A stretch of 53,749 bases of DNA, taken from contig JAKQEK010000102.1 in NCBI GenBank assembly GCA_029558535.1, positions 1 to 53,749 on the forward strand. The letters run 5' to 3'. The notes under the pieces were generated by a model that saw nothing but the letters and a program-made list of their open reading frames with translations, was not told the DNA's origin and did no database searches. Source of the stretch: Bacteroidota bacterium. Its GTDB lineage: Bacteria; Bacteroidota; Bacteroidia; Bacteroidales; ML635J-15. Positions within the stretch are counted from its first letter, which is position 1, and every line of letters starts with the position of its first letter. Positions 42,206-51,141 of the stretch are shown in pieces. A program made the translations under genes and the position numbers.

Positions 42206-43429
42206 ATGAAAAGGACACTTATAATATTTTACTTAGTATTATTCTCAGCTATCGGCTATGCACAGAACGAAAAATCATTTTTTAACGCCGAAATGATAAA
42301 ATTAGGCTGGAACATTGCCAGTCCTTATTTAACAGCTCAAATAAAAGATCCTCTTACCAAAGAAATCGTAACGAAAACAGTTCCTAAACTTATTGACCAG
42401 GATATTAAAGCATCAGTTTATGAGTTTACAAATTCCTTTTATACAGTTAAGGGAATAAAAGTACTTAATAAAGAGTTTCTTAGTAAACTTGAAATTAGCA
42501 TTACGAAAGGGATAAATGCAGTAAAGACAAAGGATTATATTACTGCTGTAAACGAAATCATTGAAATTGTTTCTTTGGGTTCATCTTATTTGGACATAGG
42601 TTTATTAAATCTTGCAGACTCAAAAATGAGTAATTCTCCTACGTTTGATAAATCATTGTTATTTAGTACAAGTACATTAACAGAAAAACTATTTGTAAGC
42701 AACTTGAATTATTTGTTTTTCATAGACAATGGAAAACTTATAATTGATTATCAGGATGAAGAATCAGAAAGTTTTATTATTGAAATGAATAGTGGGGCGA
42801 CTTATGAAATTGGTGTTTTAAGCATTGAAATGGAGGATCCAATTTATCTTGAGTCTTTGAAAGCAGACAAAGAATTATTAAATAATTTCAATAGAGATTT
42901 TGTAAACTTAATGATGGAATCATTGGGTTCTGGTTCAATTTTAAAAACTGAATTTTCTGATGAATACAATTTCAAATCACTGAAATATACTTATGCATAC
43001 ACATCAAACGAAGATTCACAATCATATATGGCATATTTTATATTTGTTTTTAATGGCAATAGTGTTTATATGATAGTATTGAATTCTACAACTGAAACTT
43101 TTACACAAGTAAAGCCTGATTTCGCCCATTTGATGGAGAATTTTTACATTGTTGGGATTGATGAAACTAAAATTATTGAACCATGCGAAGCCAACAGGAC
43201 AGGACAGCTAATACTTAATAATAATTCCACAAATCCCTATGATGTATATTTTAATGGACAATATCAATTTAGAATGAGTGGGGGATCGTCAAAAAATGTT
43301 GATATTAAAGAAGGTAAATGTAGCATTTATGTAAAACAAGTCAGTGGTTATGCGTTTTATCCGACTGAAGTTACTAAAGAATTAAGTAATGTTGAAAGAT
43401 GCCAGAAATATAGAGTCGCTTTTCCCTAA
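42206..43429 (+). CDS. Unknown secreted protein
   Basis: 407 residues. Signal peptide MKRTLIIFYLVLFSAIGYAQ with cleavage before NEKS. The body is mixed, with helical parts (GIKVLNKEFLSKLEISITKG) and beta parts (IDYQDEESESFIIEMNSGAT). The C-terminal 80 residues (GQLILNNNSTNPYDVYFNGQ, then FRMSGGSSKNVDIKEGKCSI) resemble a beta sandwich, but no clear T9SS sorting domain is present. It follows the virion-like run by 143 bp and precedes the C10 protease by 46 bp. It is probably cargo rather than part of the particle module, since the base composition drops again here. Not recognised. Confidence 0.6.
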   Translation: MKRTLIIFYLVLFSAIGYAQNEKSFFNAEMIKLGWNIASPYLTAQIKDPLTKEIVTKTVPKLIDQDIKASVYEFTNSFYTVKGIKVLNKEFLSKLEISITKGINAVKTKDYITAVNEIIEIVSLGSSYLDIGLLNLADSKMSNSPTFDKSLLFSTSTLTEKLFVSNLNYLFFIDNGKLIIDYQDEESESFIIEMNSGATYEIGVLSIEMEDPIYLESLKADKELLNNFNRDFVNLMMESLGSGSILKTEFSDEYNFKSLKYTYAYTSNEDSQSYMAYFIFVFNGNSVYMIVLNSTTETFTQVKPDFAHLMENFYIVGIDETKIIEPCEANRTGQLILNNNSTNPYDVYFNGQYQFRMSGGSSKNVDIKEGKCSIYVKQVSGYAFYPTEVTKELSNVERCQKYRVAFP

Positions 43430-43475
43430 ATACATAGTAAAAACAATTGTCTAAATTTAATTTAAAGAATAAATC

Positions 43476-46109
43476 ATGAAAAAAATATTTTCGACAATAA
43501 TATCATTGATATTATGCTTAAGCGTATTTGCATCGCCAGTTAATTTGGAGAAAGCTATAAAAGTCGCTAAAAATTTCTACCAGCAATTAAGCCCTGAAAG
43601 AGGATTTGCTGAAAGTGATTTTTCTTTAGTTTACACCGCAAAATCAAAAGAGATTGGTATCCAAAATGGTACAAACTCAGAAATTGCTACGTTCTATATT
43701 TTTAATATCAATGAAAATCAAGGGTTTGTTCTAATATCTGCAGATGATGCAACATATCCGATTTTAGGCTATTCCATGGTTGGAGAATATGATGAGTCAA
43801 ACGCACCACCTGCATTTAGAAAATTGTTAGAAAAGTATAAATTAGAAATTAGTGACATTATTATCAATAATTACGAGCCTAATGATAATATTGTGCAAGA
43901 ATGGATGGTTCTAGAAAGCGGTGGCAGATTGTCAGAAGGAAAAGAATCCATGGCTGTGAATCCTTTAATACAAACGAAATGGAGTCAATCACCTTATGTA
44001 AATGCAATGTGTCCTTATGATGCTAATGCAGGATCTTATAATGATTACCATTGTGTTACTGGTTGTCCTGCTACAGCAATGGCACAGATTATGAAATATT
44101 GGAATTATCCCACAATGGGGGTAGGATTTCATTCATATAACCATAACGATTATGGCACGTTATCTGCAAATTTTGCATCAACCACATACAATTGGAGTTC
44201 AATGCCTAACACAGTTTCGTCTGCGAATAGTGCTGTAGCTACTATTATGTATCATTGTGGCGTTGCTGTTGAAATGGGTTACGGTCCAACGGTTAGTGGT
44301 TCTTATGTGATTATTTCAGGGTCTCCGACACCAGAACAGTGTTCGGAATATGCATTTAAAACTTATTTTGGGTACAATTCTACAACAATTCAAGGCTTAA
44401 AACGATCTAGCTACAGCGATACAAATTGGAAAAACATTTTGAAGGCTGAACTTAACGCAGGGAGGCCAATTCAATATGCAGGATTTGGTCAGGGTGGTCA
44501 TACTTTCGTTTGTGATGGATATGATTCGAGTGATTACTTTCATATGAATTGGGGCTGGGGAGGCTCCTGTGATGGATATTTTTCATTAAATGCGTTAAAC
44601 CCAGGTACTGGAGGTACTGGATCTGGTGCAGGAACTTATAATGAAGGACAACAAGCATTAATAGGAATTCAACCCGCATCAGGTGGAAGCACTTCAACCG
44701 GAGTGATAGACTTGAATTCATCGATCTCGATTTCACCAAACCCAATTGATTTTGCACAATCTTTCTCTGTGAATGCTGATGTTACAAATAGTGGAACTGG
44801 CAATTTTAGTGGGGACTATTGTGCAGCTCTTTTCACGGCATCAGGCGATTTTATTGATTATGTTCAAACTTTGTCTGCAGGCTCAAATCCATTATTGCCT
44901 GGATATCATTACACAGGCGGTTTGACATTTTCAAGTTCTGGGATTTTAGCTGTTCCAGGAAGTTATAAAATTGGCATATTTTACAAGAATTCAGATGAAA
45001 ATTGGGAATTAGCAGGTAATGCATCATATACAAACCCAATCAGTGTTACAATTAATTCACCAACAAATTATATTCAACTTTATTCAGATTTGAATGTTAC
45101 TCCAAACACCTTTGTTCACGGACAATCAGCTTCAGTTAACTTCAATATTCTGAATAATAATAGCTCAACATATTTTGGTTCTTATTGCGCAAATTTATAT
45201 GATTTGGAAGGAAATTTTGTTCAAACTATTGGTACAATAAATGAAACAAATGGATTACCGTCTGGTTATGTTTATTCATCACCATTTTTAACAGTAAATA
45301 CCACATCTATTTCAGCAGAACCTGGATCATACATACTCGCTATTTTAGAAAAAGAAAACGGATCATCAAATTGGTATTTGGTAGGTGGAGAAGACTACAC
45401 TAATCCTGTTAATATTAATGTGGTAGAACCGAGTATGTCCGCAGATATTTATGAAACAAATAATATTGAAAGTACTGCTTACAATTTATCACTTAATTTT
45501 TCTGGAGGAACTGCGAATAAACAAACTAATGGCTCGAATTTTCATATTGGTTCTGATCTTGATTATTACAAATTAGTTTTGCCAACTGGTTACAATTATT
45601 CAATAAGTGCGAGATTGCATGATAGCTACAACAGTGACAATGGCCAAACTTATACAGGAGATGCAATGTTTTCCTATAAAAAGAATTCTACGTGGTCGGA
45701 TAATTTTGATGACATAATGCCCACTAATATAAGTGTTTCTAATGGGGGAACAATCCTTTTTAATGTTGCTCCATATTTTGTTGGTGGAACTGGCACATAT
45801 CTTCTTGATATGAGTATTACTAGGACAACTGAACTAAACTCTAATAGTCTAAATGAACAAAGTATTAGCGTCTATCCGAATCCTGCAACTAAAGATTTTT
45901 ACATTATTTTTAGCGATCTAAATTTAAAGATAAATTCGATTAAAATGTTTGATTGTTCTGGCCGCGAAGTTTCTGAGTTTGATTTGCCGGAATATTTAGA
46001 TCCAAAAATTTATTGTTCTATTGGGGATATTAAAGACGGCCTATATTTTATTCAGATTACCACAGAAAAAGGAATTGTAAGTAAACCAATTGTAATTAAA
46101 AGCTTTTGA
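43476..46109 (+). CDS. C10-family (streptopain-type) cysteine protease with T9SS sorting domain
   Basis: 877 residues. Signal peptide (1-20), a Spi-type inhibitory propeptide (about 24-120) and then a peptidase C10 domain (about 155-400). The catalytic Cys197 lies in HCVTGCPATAMAQIM and His342 in GQGGHTFVCDGY, followed by FHMNWGWGG. Two beta-sandwich repeats (about 410-640) and a further domain containing YKLVLPTGYNYSISARLHD lead to the C-terminal sorting domain (SVYPNPATKDFYIIFSDLNL ... KDGLYFIQI). It should be exported by T9SS as a zymogen and cleave host or environmental proteins. It is cargo of element 2 next to the integration block, as the PKD protein is in element 1. Confidence 0.88.
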   Translation: MKKIFSTIISLILCLSVFASPVNLEKAIKVAKNFYQQLSPERGFAESDFSLVYTAKSKEIGIQNGTNSEIATFYIFNINENQGFVLISADDATYPILGYSMVGEYDESNAPPAFRKLLEKYKLEISDIIINNYEPNDNIVQEWMVLESGGRLSEGKESMAVNPLIQTKWSQSPYVNAMCPYDANAGSYNDYHCVTGCPATAMAQIMKYWNYPTMGVGFHSYNHNDYGTLSANFASTTYNWSSMPNTVSSANSAVATIMYHCGVAVEMGYGPTVSGSYVIISGSPTPEQCSEYAFKTYFGYNSTTIQGLKRSSYSDTNWKNILKAELNAGRPIQYAGFGQGGHTFVCDGYDSSDYFHMNWGWGGSCDGYFSLNALNPGTGGTGSGAGTYNEGQQALIGIQPASGGSTSTGVIDLNSSISISPNPIDFAQSFSVNADVTNSGTGNFSGDYCAALFTASGDFIDYVQTLSAGSNPLLPGYHYTGGLTFSSSGILAVPGSYKIGIFYKNSDENWELAGNASYTNPISVTINSPTNYIQLYSDLNVTPNTFVHGQSASVNFNILNNNSSTYFGSYCANLYDLEGNFVQTIGTINETNGLPSGYVYSSPFLTVNTTSISAEPGSYILAILEKENGSSNWYLVGGEDYTNPVNINVVEPSMSADIYETNNIESTAYNLSLNFSGGTANKQTNGSNFHIGSDLDYYKLVLPTGYNYSISARLHDSYNSDNGQTYTGDAMFSYKKNSTWSDNFDDIMPTNISVSNGGTILFNVAPYFVGGTGTYLLDMSITRTTELNSNSLNEQSISVYPNPATKDFYIIFSDLNLKINSIKMFDCSGREVSEFDLPEYLDPKIYCSIGDIKDGLYFIQITTEKGIVSKPIVIKSF

Positions 46110-46173
46110 TTCCGGAATTAATATCTTTCTTCTTAGGATAAATAAATTGAATAACAACTTTATTGATACTATA

Positions 46174-46200
46174 AAAAAGCCTTGCAAAACAAGGCTTTTT
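46174..46200. terminator. Bidirectional intrinsic terminator (copy B)
   Basis: AAAAAGCCTTG, loop CAAAA, CAAGGCTTTTT. It shares its stem with the terminator at 3925-3950 and again separates T9SS cargo from the zinc-finger gene. Confidence 0.8.
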
Positions 46201-46524
46201 TTATCCCCCAAACCACCCCTTCACATCCTTCACATTTTTTGCTTTCGTTAGCTGTTCCATGTTCGCTGGCGGATTGTAGCCCCTTTTTAGGGCATACGCC
46301 AGGTTGTTAGAACACCTTTGCGAACATGCGTAAGAACTAGATTTAAAACTTTCGTAAGGAGATCCGCACATCCAGCAGATCTTCAGGTACTTTGTTCTGC
46401 GGATTGGTTTGGTTACGGTTCCACCGAGCGTACTATTGTAAACCCTGGTCGAATCTTCCACTTTTACGGCAATGATATTTTGCCGGCACATTTCTTTTGT
46501 AGTAATGGGTGTTTGCTGTTTCAT
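46201..46524 (-). CDS. Treble-clef-type zinc-finger protein (copy B)
   Basis: 107 residues, with the same four cysteines (C50, C53, C67, C71) as the copy at 3956-4279. Only residues near the N-terminus (MKQQTP), one at 37, one at 81 and one at 91 differ. The near-identity, compared with about 10% divergence in the neighbouring zincin, suggests strong constraint or recent exchange. It is convergent with the C10 protease across the shared terminator and has the 11-bp iteron array upstream of its start, exactly as in copy A. A DNA- or RNA-binding role in element biology is the simplest guess. Confidence 0.7.
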   Translation of the reverse strand: MKQQTPITTKEMCRQNIIAVKVEDSTRVYNSTLGGTVTKPIRRTKYLKICWMCGSPYESFKSSSYACSQRCSNNLAYALKRGYNPPANMEQLTKAKNVKDVKGWFGG

Positions 46525-46619
46525 CGTTTTTTAATGTAAAAATAACGACAGCCAGAATTTCACTTTCCATTAAAACATATTATCCGTTTTTACATGTTAC
46601 TAATTTCTATTATATTTGA

Positions 46620-46724
46620 TTATGACATCCGCATGAGCACATTATGACCGATTTATGACATCCGCATGAGCACTGCATGACCACCGCATGAACACTGCAT
46701 GAGCGATGCATGAACTATATATGA
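46620..46724. repeat. Phased 11-bp iteron array (copy B)
   Basis: NNATGA at exact 11-bp steps at 46620, 46631, 46642, 46653, 46664, 46675, 46686, 46697, 46708 and 46719 (ten units). The best units read GCATGAGCACT and GCATGACCACC. The spacing is kept although bases between the ATGA cores differ from copy A, so phase rather than sequence alone is under constraint. Confidence 0.85.
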
Positions 46725-46947
46725 ACAAATATTATAGAATTCCTGATGTAGCAAAGGCTCTCTGCTATGAAAAATTAAAAAAATTAAAAAAATCTTTTTT
46801 GGATGTAATACTATACCATTAATTAATACAATCAAATTCAAACAACTCCCTGCATCACCCGCCTTACCTGAGTGATGAGTGTTTTGGCTATATGTACGGC
46901 ATTTACACTGTGTGTGGATAGCGGTGATGCGTCAAAATACTGCGAAG

Positions 46948-47049
46948 CACCTATCTTGCAAACGGGAAGAAAAAGCCACAGGCTCGGGTGACGGTGGCTG
47001 CGGTGGTCTGGGTGTAGCGAATTTTCTTCCCGTTTGCTGGCAAGAAAAC
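46948..47049. other. Conserved GC-rich hairpin (candidate oriT, origin or small RNA), copy B
   Basis: GCAAACGGGAAGAAAA (46958-46973) pairs perfectly with 47022-47037 around a 48-nt GGT-rich loop, with the same inner AGCCAC/GTGGCT stem. Only two bases of the hairpin plus loop differ from copy A at 4681-4760. Confidence 0.65.
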
Positions 47050-47059
47050 ACGTGTGGTT

Positions 47060-47998
47060 TTAGGCTGCTATTTCCTTTATATTGGCAGTTTGCAGGATGT
47101 AATCAGATGCCGCCTGAGCCTGTGAAGCTGCGGATATAACAAACTTTTTATCATCTTTCATCAGTGTTAACCAGTTTTCAATATAGCCTACATTGTCAGT
47201 TATTCTACTTTCATAACCTAAAAAAGCCATTATAAAAGCTGAGTTAATTTCTGCAATAAGTTCTTCGAAAGCATATTCTTTAGTCCCGAATTTGTTTTTT
47301 ATTGGGCGGTTTAATCTGCTCTCAGCACCTGTCCAATGCCCAATTTCATGGTAAACGACATTATAAAAAGTTTCTTTTGAAACAAACTGTTTTGGCAATG
47401 GCAAATATATTTTATCCTCTGATGGTTTGTAATATGCCTCATTTTGTGCCTCGAAATTAATGTTTGCTCCTGTTCCGCTGATTAGTCGTTCTGCTCTTTC
47501 GTCTCTTTCAATTTCTGTTAATCTGTCAAGCTCTGCCTGTTCGTAAAATGCAGTTGGCAAACCTTCCACACAACAAACATTAAAAACTCTGTAATCTTTA
47601 AGGTATCCAACTTTTTTAAAATTCAGATGCTCTATTGATTGGCGTTTTCTCAATAGTTCTTCAACCTTGCGTGTAATGTTTGCTCCTGTTTCTTCATCCA
47701 GATACAGAACCGAAGTATAAACCACCATTGCAGATTTACTGCCCTTTATAATTTTGGCGTTGTACTTTTCAATTTGTTTGAATGTCAACCAACGGTTAAC
47801 AGGATAGTTTCTTTTGCGTTTTAGGTAGCCTAGCAAAAGTTGATTTATACCGTTATATGTGTGGTTTGTAACAATGTTTCGGGCGAAAACTTCGCCTGTT
47901 AAACTGTACCAACTTTCCGAAAAATTATTGTTTTTGTGTTCCTCCAACATTTCAATAATTGTGGCTGTTATGCGCTCGTATATTTCGTTTGTGTTCAT
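47060..47998 (-). CDS. ArdC-like zincin metallopeptidase-domain protein (copy B)
   Basis: 312 residues, the same length as the copy at 4782-5720, with about 30 substitutions, most of them conservative and concentrated at residues 77-175. HEIGH at 217-221 replaces HEMGH, and the downstream EELIAE is unchanged. The N-terminal ssDNA-binding-like half is very well kept. Constraint on both halves shows that the two copies are functional paralogues rather than one active and one decaying copy. The stop of the small basic gene overlaps its ATG by four bases, so the two are translated together. Protection of entering DNA is the likely but unproven role. Confidence 0.82.
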   Translation of the reverse strand: MNTNEIYERITATIIEMLEEHKNNNFSESWYSLTGEVFARNIVTNHTYNGINQLLLGYLKRKRNYPVNRWLTFKQIEKYNAKIIKGSKSAMVVYTSVLYLDEETGANITRKVEELLRKRQSIEHLNFKKVGYLKDYRVFNVCCVEGLPTAFYEQAELDRLTEIERDERAERLISGTGANINFEAQNEAYYKPSEDKIYLPLPKQFVSKETFYNVVYHEIGHWTGAESRLNRPIKNKFGTKEYAFEELIAEINSAFIMAFLGYESRITDNVGYIENWLTLMKDDKKFVISAASQAQAASDYILQTANIKEIAA

Positions 47999-48156
47999 GA
48001 CTGTGTTGTGTTTATTAATACTAAGTCTAATTTCTCAATCAATGTTTTTAGCTTTGGGTTTTTAGCAATCATCATGTTTAACTTTTCACTGTCCGTCAAA
48101 ACCTGTCGTTCTGTTTTTTTTGGCTTTAATTTCGATATGTTTTTAATATCATCCAT
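47995..48156 (-). CDS. Small basic protein (copy B)
   Basis: 53 residues from ATG 48156 (MDDIKNISKLKPKKTERQVL); a longer frame from 48225 is open, but its extra N-terminus has no counterpart in copy A. The C-terminal helix LNMMIAKNPKLKTLIEKLDL is almost the same as in the protein at 5723-5878. The stop overlaps the zincin start (ATGA). Lysine-rich N-terminus plus amphipathic helix suggests nucleic-acid or protein contact. Function unknown. Confidence 0.65.
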   Translation of the reverse strand: MDDIKNISKLKPKKTERQVLTDSEKLNMMIAKNPKLKTLIEKLDLVLINTTQS

Positions 48157-48202
48157 AATCAAAAAATTAAGGGCACCCGCTTGTAAGCGGATGCCCAAAT
48201 TG

Positions 48203-48721
48203 TTAAAACTCGATTTGTTGTTCAATTTCTGTAATCTTTGTTACAAGCGTGTTGTTGATGGCTTCGACAACCTTTGTAAAAACTTCAGTATTTGAAGTTT
48301 TAAAGGTGTTGCCGTTCTCGTCGGTTAAAACAATACATTCGCTGAATTGGTTTGCACCTACGACAAAAGATGTCAGTTTCTTTCTGCTCGCCTCTAATTT
48401 TTCCCTTTTTTCAATTAGGGTTTTGAGGTTTTCAATGCGTTCGATTTTTTGTTCAAGTGTTAACTGTGGCTTTGGTGGTGCTTGCACTTCCACAATTTTA
48501 ATAACTTCCTGTACTGTTTCAACTGGTTTTTCTGCCTGTTCTACCTGTTCAACCTTTGTAACGGTTTCAACTGTTTTTACTTCGGGCTTTTCTTGTCCGT
48601 TTGGTTTCACTTGTTCTGTCTGCTTAAAAGCTGCTGGAACAAGTACATTTTTTCCGTTTAAACCTGCAACGTCTTTTTCAGTTGCTTTTCCGTTTGTTTT
48701 CTTTACTGTTAAAGTTTCCAT
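48203..48721 (-). CDS. Coiled-coil protein of the integration block (copy B)
   Basis: 172 residues from ATG 48721, which aligns with METLTVKKTNGKAT in copy A; an upstream ATG at 48787 would extend into the conserved leader and is unlikely. The C-terminal coiled coil and GANQFSECIVLTDENGNTFK region are nearly unchanged, whereas the Val/Glu/Gln/Pro-rich linker is longer (VKTVETVTKVEQVEQAEKPV) and differs by small in-frame insertions. This pattern of a free linker and a fixed coiled-coil head suggests a tether. Function unknown. Confidence 0.7.
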   Translation of the reverse strand: METLTVKKTNGKATEKDVAGLNGKNVLVPAAFKQTEQVKPNGQEKPEVKTVETVTKVEQVEQAEKPVETVQEVIKIVEVQAPPKPQLTLEQKIERIENLKTLIEKREKLEASRKKLTSFVVGANQFSECIVLTDENGNTFKTSNTEVFTKVVEAINNTLVTKITEIEQQIEF

Positions 48722-48949
48722 AAAATAAAAATTTAATTGTTTATAATTGAGTGAACTAAAAAGGCTGACTTCTGCGAAAACTGACATATGCAGATTAAAG
48801 ATTTTGAGCGGAGTTCATTTCCAATGATTGTTGGAGCTGACTGTCTGCTTATTTCCTGTTTTTTGCACATAATTTTCATTTTTTCAAAATTTTCCATAAT
48901 GCATCTTTATGAGTTTTTTCGCGTATGTTCTGCTTTGTAAAGGCACGGC
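48722..48949. promoter_or_regulatory. Conserved leader region upstream of the coiled-coil gene (copy B)
   Basis: Counterpart of 6411-6639, with the same conserved words (TTGAGTGAACTAAAAAGGCT and CATAATGCATCTTTATGAGT). It holds no gene of its own that I can support. Confidence 0.4.
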
Positions 48950-49200
48950 GGACTGAAAGCCAGCAATAGAGATAGTCCTTTGTGTTCAGATAATATTAAG
49001 CAGGTAGCAGAATGCGGGCAGGATAATAAACGGTAAGTGAATACCGAGCGAGGCACGAGTGAGGAATTTGCTTACGGTTTATGGAAGTGAAACCGACAGG
49101 AAGCTTTTCATTGTGCAGAGCAACGGAACAATGAAATGCTGACCGGTTTTGCGTGGGCTTATGTCACATTAAGCATGAAATACACAATCTGAACACTTAG
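48950..49200 (+). ncRNA. Structured RNA of the integration block (copy B)
   Basis: P0 GGACT 48950-48954 with AGTCC 48974-48978; P1 GTGTTCAGAT 48982-48991 with 49187-49196; P2 ATAAACGGTAAGT 49026-49038 with 49070-49082 (one G-G mismatch, one G-U); P3 GTGAAACC 49087-49094 with 49145-49152 (two G-U wobbles); P3a TTTCATTGT with ACAATGAAA. All stems match copy A in position. The P2 loop keeps ACCGAGCGAGG. The wobbles fit only a plus-strand RNA. Confidence 0.72.
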
Positions 49201-49395
49201 GAATATCTATTTATCTTCTATTGTGGCGTTCAGTACGACGTGCCACTTTTGCAGACACATTCGCGGGAAAACTCATAAAGTTATGATTAACTTTTTTGAA
49301 AAGTAGATTTGGTGCAAAAACAGATAGAAATAAGCAGACAGTCAGCGACTTCCACTGGATTTGAATTCTTAGAGATCGGGCAATGCATGGATAAA
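49201..49395. other. Conserved non-coding block downstream of the structured RNA (copy B)
   Basis: Counterpart of 6889-7160, shorter by about 75 bp after GGAATATCTATTT. It keeps the hairpin TGGCG...TGCCA (near 49225-49245) and the highly conserved GGTGCAAAAACAGA / TAAGCAGACAGTCAGCGACT segment. Confidence 0.4.
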
Positions 49396-49417
49396 AAAAA
49401 TGGGGTATTAAACCCCA
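49393..49417 (-). terminator. Integrase terminator (copy B)
   Basis: Minus strand TGGGGT, short loop, ACCCCA, then eight T residues, 23 bp past the integrase stop codon. It has the same position as the terminator at 7165-7185 but a different sequence. Confidence 0.75.
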
Positions 49418-49439
49418 CCATTGTTAACATAATTTGAAA

Positions 49440-50678
49440 TTAGACTTCAGCAAGTGAAAACTTATTATTGAGATGTTGCATATCTTGGCCAACTTTTTTA
49501 TCGAGGAGTCTTGCATAAATCTTAGTCATATTTATTGATGAGTGGCCGAGCATTTTTGACACAGTTTCGATTGGTACATTATTATTGAGAGTAACAGTAG
49601 TTGCAAAAGTGTGGCGTGCAAGATGGCTTGAGAAGTTTTTATTTATTTCACAAACATCCGCAATCTCTTTTAGGTAGGCGTTCATTTTTTGATTGGAGTT
49701 TACCGGCAGCAGAACATTGTTTGCCATGCAATAAGCATCATTTTTATATTTGTCTAGAATCTTTTGCGATACTTCAAGAATGGGAATACTACTAAGATTG
49801 TCGGTTTTCTTGCGATTTATTTTTATCCATTGGCCACCATCGGTTCCTGTCACAACATGCTCGCGGCTCAATCTTTTCAAATCAGAGTGAGCCAGACCAG
49901 TAAAGCATGAAAACAAAAAACAATCTCGGACCTGTTCGAGTCGGGTAGTGTTGAACTTTTTATTGATTAGAATTTTGAGTTCATCTTCAGATAGAAATCC
50001 TCGATCAACTTTCCTCAATCTCATTTTAAAGTTTGCAAAAGGATCCCTATCCAAGTGTCCATTTGTAATAGCAAGTCTAACAATCTTTTTAAAGTTCTTG
50101 ATGTATTTCATCGTCGTGTTGTGTGCACACTTTCTGACAGTCTTAAAGTATATTTCATAATAAGTAATAAATTCGTGATCGAGCTCCGACAAATAAAGGT
50201 CGTCACGATTGTATTTTTGTTTAATGAAATCTCTTGTGTGTTTTAAAGATGTTTCATAACGTTCGACAGTTTCGGGAGAGTAGTCAATATTTATAAGTGT
50301 CTTCACTCTATCGTTATGTTCTTGGAAGAGTTCAAGGACTTTTTTGCCTTTATCTTCTTCCTCTACTATTCCAAGATATGAGTTCTTAATCGCAACTGCA
50401 GAGATAGGTTTTCCTGTTTCTCTGAGATACTTATAATGCTCAAACATTGTTGAGCGTGCAGATTCAAGAAATGAGTTGATGTCCTTGATTTTTTTAGAAG
50501 TCCCAATTGCTCGACCAGAATTGGTGTTCCATAATTTTTCTTCAATGCTCAAATGCATTGACATTTCAGCTCTTAGAGAGTTTACCGAGATTCGCAAATA
50601 GATTGGAATTTCACCTTCGCTGTTAGTCCTGTGTTTCTTCAAGTAGAAGTAAACACTAAAAGTACTTCTTTTTTCCAT
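49440..50678 (-). CDS. Tyrosine recombinase (integrase) of element 2
   Basis: 412 residues. N-terminal arm-binding domain (1-95), SAM-like core-binding domain (about 110-215) and a catalytic domain with RDCFLFSCFTGLAHSDL, HLARHTFATT, LGHSSINMT and KIYARLLD, so all catalytic residues are present. It lies 237 bp from the tRNA-Ser 3' end, and together with the 15-bp repeat at 8689 it defines element 2. The catalytic half closely matches the integrase at 7213, consistent with use of the same tRNA target, while the arm domain (MEKRSTFSVYFYLKKHRTNS) is very different, as are the candidate arm sites. Excision would need the HTH protein at 8901, at the opposite end. Confidence 0.93.
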   Translation of the reverse strand: MEKRSTFSVYFYLKKHRTNSEGEIPIYLRISVNSLRAEMSMHLSIEEKLWNTNSGRAIGTSKKIKDINSFLESARSTMFEHYKYLRETGKPISAVAIKNSYLGIVEEEDKGKKVLELFQEHNDRVKTLINIDYSPETVERYETSLKHTRDFIKQKYNRDDLYLSELDHEFITYYEIYFKTVRKCAHNTTMKYIKNFKKIVRLAITNGHLDRDPFANFKMRLRKVDRGFLSEDELKILINKKFNTTRLEQVRDCFLFSCFTGLAHSDLKRLSREHVVTGTDGGQWIKINRKKTDNLSSIPILEVSQKILDKYKNDAYCMANNVLLPVNSNQKMNAYLKEIADVCEINKNFSSHLARHTFATTVTLNNNVPIETVSKMLGHSSINMTKIYARLLDKKVGQDMQHLNNKFSLAEV

Positions 50679-50770
50679 AAAACATTAAATTTTTGATGTG
50701 TTAAAAATAATAATTATGGAACAAAAACAAGAACGCAATATGCTGTATATCAGTGCATTAACTCATAAAA

Positions 50771-50813
50771 TGGTGTCCAATATTTTTTTAAATTTGTGGA
50801 CACCTTTAGGACA
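50771..50813. promoter_or_regulatory. Candidate integrase arm sites, right end of element 2
   Basis: TGGTGTCCA (50771-50779) is inverted with respect to TGTGGACACCTTTAGGACA (50796-50813). The GGACAC word is shared with 8761-8780 at the other end of the element and absent from the corresponding part of element 1. Confidence 0.45.
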
Positions 50814-50859
50814 AAGCAAACCCCCGAAAAATGCCTTTTTTTGAGAAATTCTTAAAAAC

Positions 50860-50892
50860 AAAAACCCCCGAAAATGCTGATTTTCAGGGGTT
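50860..50892 (-). terminator. Intrinsic terminator of tRNA-Ser, supplied by element 2
   Basis: Minus strand AACCCCTGAAAAT, loop CAGC, ATTTTCGGGGG, then TTTTTGTTTTT; one mismatch in the stem. It sits inside the element, about 23 bp beyond the tRNA. Confidence 0.65.
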
Positions 50893-50914
50893 TGCAGTTA
50901 TTCGCTTTTCTATT

Positions 50915-51005
<91 letters not shown>

Positions 51006-51141
51006 AGGTGGCAAATGAGAATGCAAAAATACTAATTATAATATTATTTCAAAATAAATAATCCTAAAAGTTACAATACTAATTGAATTTTGAAATATAT
51101 TCTTGAAAATTGTAATTTACTATTTTATAATTTTAGATATT

